A stretch of 6,342 bases of DNA from Thiotrichaceae bacterium (GTDB taxonomy: Bacteria > Pseudomonadota > Gammaproteobacteria > Thiotrichales > Thiotrichaceae). The stretch covers positions 1 to 6,342 of the forward strand of contig JALVDQ010000492.1 of assembly GCA_027008885.1 (NCBI GenBank). The letters run 5' to 3'. A program made the translations under genes and the position numbers. This document shows, in pieces, positions 5,601 to 6,342 of the stretch. Within the stretch, counting starts at the first letter, position 1. Each line of letters opens with the position of its first letter. Under the pieces are notes generated by a model, which worked only from the letters and a program-made list of their open reading frames with translations, was not told where the DNA came from and searched no databases.

Positions 5601-5610
5601 GGAAATCAAA

Positions 5611-5862
5611 ATGACAAGACAAAGCATTACTTTAACAACTCCTAATGATAATTGGTTAAAAAACCAGATACAAAGTGAAGAATATTCAAGCAAAAGTGAA
5701 GTGATCAACGACTTAATTAGAAGAGCTCGTGCCAAACAAGGTGAAATTGAGTATATCCGTAGTAAGTTGATAAAATCGGAAAAAAGTGGTTTCTCTGATC
5801 AATCTAAAGAGGCAATATTGACAGAATTCAAGGATGAATTACGTCATGAAAAAAAGTTATAA
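5611..5862 (+). CDS. ParD-like ribbon-helix-helix antitoxin
   Basis: This is an 83-residue antitoxin. The N-terminus TRQSITLTTPNDNWLKNQI followed by SSKSEVINDLIRRARAK (about residues 24-40) is the ParD-type ribbon-helix-helix: a beta-strand (QSITLT) for operator contact, helix 1, and the conserved S-x-SEVI turn starting helix 2. The C-terminal half is charged and probably unfolded until it wraps the toxin. I chose the ATG at 5611 because it gives the usual family N-terminus and has GTGGA about eight bases upstream; a GTG at 5599 would add four residues and overlap the operator repeat. The gene overlaps its toxin by 17 bases, so the two are co-translated. The gene is visibly AT-rich. Confidence 0.85.
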   Translation: MTRQSITLTTPNDNWLKNQIQSEEYSSKSEVINDLIRRARAKQGEIEYIRSKLIKSEKSGFSDQSKEAILTEFKDELRHEKKL

Positions 5863-6127
5863 ACTCTCTTTAGAGGCAAAAGAGGACTTACGGCGTATCT
5901 ATCATTATGGCTTTAACCACTGGGGAGAAGAACAGGCTGATAAGTATTATTTTTCATTCTTTGAGTGCTTTGAATTAATAGCTGAGAAACCATATATGTA
6001 TCAGGCTGTTGATTATATTCGTAAAGGTTACAGGCACTGTGTATGCGGTGTGGATACAATCTATTTTCGAGTAGAAGATAGTGGAATGGTTGAAATTATG
6101 AGTATAATTAGGCAGCAAGAGATATAA
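5846..6127 (+). CDS. ParE/RelE-superfamily toxin
   Basis: This is a 93-residue toxin starting MKKSYKLSLEAKEDLRRIYHYG, the typical ParE beginning (strand, then the AxEDLxxIxxYG helix). The middle has FECFELIAEKPYMYQAVDYIRKGYRHCVCG (about 42-71), matching the P-x-M/R-x-G-x-R pattern of ParE proteins, and the end is IYFRVEDSGMVEIMSIIRQQE with the usual closing strand and Gln. ParE toxins act on DNA gyrase while RelE relatives cut ribosome-bound mRNA; ParE is favoured here by the ParD-like partner and these motifs, but the target is not proven. An ATG at 5834 would add four residues but has AAGG touching it; the ATG at 5846 has AAGGA 11 bases upstream and fits the family better. The stop is followed four bases later by the AGCTAACAAG site. 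Confidence 0.85.
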   Translation: MKKSYKLSLEAKEDLRRIYHYGFNHWGEEQADKYYFSFFECFELIAEKPYMYQAVDYIRKGYRHCVCGVDTIYFRVEDSGMVEIMSIIRQQEI

Positions 6128-6131
6128 AACA

Positions 6132-6156
6132 AGCTAACAAGTTACTCAAAATGGAC
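6132..6156 (+). other. attC-like half-site after the ParE toxin gene
   Basis: The sequence starts AGCTAACAAGTTACTC and ends in ATGGAC, resembling R'' (…TAAC) and L'' boxes of an integron attC. Its first ten bases are the inverted partner of 5520-5529. TAACAAGTT-x-CTC recurs after the PIN toxin (868-885, other strand). The expected complementary right half (GTCCAT…GAGTAACTTGTTA) is absent before the window ends, so this is at most half an attC. Confidence 0.35.
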
Positions 6157-6198
6157 TTGCCGTAAGCGGTCAGAGTTTTGCGCTCAAGTCTTTAATTT
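6154..6198 (+). terminator. Weak terminator-like hairpin after the ParDE-like pair
   Basis: GACTTG (6154-6159) pairs with CAAGTC (6185-6190), followed by TTTAATTT. The loop of 25 bases holds a small CCG-TAAG-CGG hairpin (6160-6169). The stem is short for a terminator; it could instead be part of a recombination-site hairpin. Confidence 0.3.
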
Positions 6199-6255
6199 TG
6201 CGTGTCGCTCTTTTTATCTATTGCGCCCCCCGCTGTTTTATGTCTATGCACAAAT

Positions 6256-6269
6256 AAAGACCTGACCCC
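6256..6269. other. AAAGACCTGACCCC motif, possibly linked to REP-transposase surroundings
   Basis: The motif AAAGACCTGACCCC (GGGGTCAGGTCTTT on the other strand) is one I associate, from general familiarity, with sequence next to REP-associated tyrosine transposase genes and similar elements in gammaproteobacteria. The window's last bases (TGTCCCCTGTC) have the same flavour. No transposase is visible here; if one exists it lies to the right. Confidence 0.3.
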
Positions 6270-6294
6270 GCTAACCCTTTCCCTGCCACCATCC

Positions 6295-6321
6295 CCCGTA
6301 TTCCGCAAGGCTTCATACGGG
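6295..6321. repeat. Palindromic intergenic repeat (CCCGTAT...ATACGGG)
   Basis: Perfect 7-bp arms CCCGTAT (6295-6301) and ATACGGG (6315-6321) enclose 13 bases, and GCTACC follows. It is a variant of the CCCGGAT-TCCGC...ATCCGGGCTAC palindrome seen between genes in many Proteobacteria. It has no T-tract, so I call it a repeat element rather than a terminator. Confidence 0.6.
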
Positions 6322-6342
6322 CTACCTGTTCTGTCCCCTGTC

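Noticed and set aside
6132..6342. A complete integron attC site after the ParE toxin
   Set aside because: The left half resembles attC, but no complementary right half ending in a GTTRRRY core was found downstream in the window.
1..6342. CRISPR array, tRNA or rRNA genes
   Set aside because: No regularly spaced repeats, no tRNA cloverleaf with a TTCRA arm, and no rRNA sequence were recognised.

Overview
The window is bacterial and most likely gammaproteobacterial. The evidence is a GspC-type secretion protein with a C-terminal PDZ domain, an ApbE lipoprotein, a DUF4340 gene overlapping mutM, and palindromic intergenic repeats of kinds common in Proteobacteria. I cannot name the genus; an environmental, moderately AT-rich gammaproteobacterium (Methylococcales- or Thiotrichales-like) is a guess.

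Layout. Positions 1-5340 are coded almost entirely on the minus strand. In transcription order (right to left) the genes are purC (4456-5340), gspC (3347-4288), apbE (2262-3311), a small lipoprotein of unknown role (1653-2102), a type II toxin-antitoxin pair (DUF6364 antitoxin 1307-1543, PIN toxin 891-1310), a DUF4340 membrane-anchored protein (264-803) and the first 88 codons of mutM (1-264, running off the left edge). On the plus strand, divergent from purC, is a second, unrelated type II pair: a ParD-like antitoxin (5611-5862) and a ParE/RelE-like toxin (5846-6127). The right end (6128-6342) has no gene, but holds an attC-like half-site, a hairpin, a motif I associate with REP-transposase surroundings, and a palindromic repeat.

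How the genes fit together. purC is housekeeping purine synthesis and mutM is DNA repair. gspC and apbE are 35 bp apart and probably co-transcribed, although they have no obvious joint function; gspC has no gspD beside it. The DUF4340 stop and mutM start overlap in TAATG, so they are probably translationally coupled. The two toxin-antitoxin pairs look like additions to this backbone: they are visibly AT-richer, have their own promoter/operator-like palindromes, and sit in gaps between ordinary genes.

Most interesting signal. In both pairs the toxin stop codon is followed within 4-5 bases by a site reading (A/G)(C/G)(A/C)TAACAAGTT(A/G)CTC, which resembles the start of an integron attC site. 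The ParDE-like pair is also bracketed by a perfect 10-bp inverted repeat (5520-5529 and 6132-6141). The PIN pair is bracketed by an imperfect 21-23 bp direct repeat (831-853 and 1650-1670), one copy of which forms the 3' end of the lipoprotein gene. This suggests that both pairs arrived as discrete mobile units, possibly stray integron cassettes. No complete attC and no integrase is visible, so this remains an inference. I found no clear evidence of a wholly new multi-gene system.
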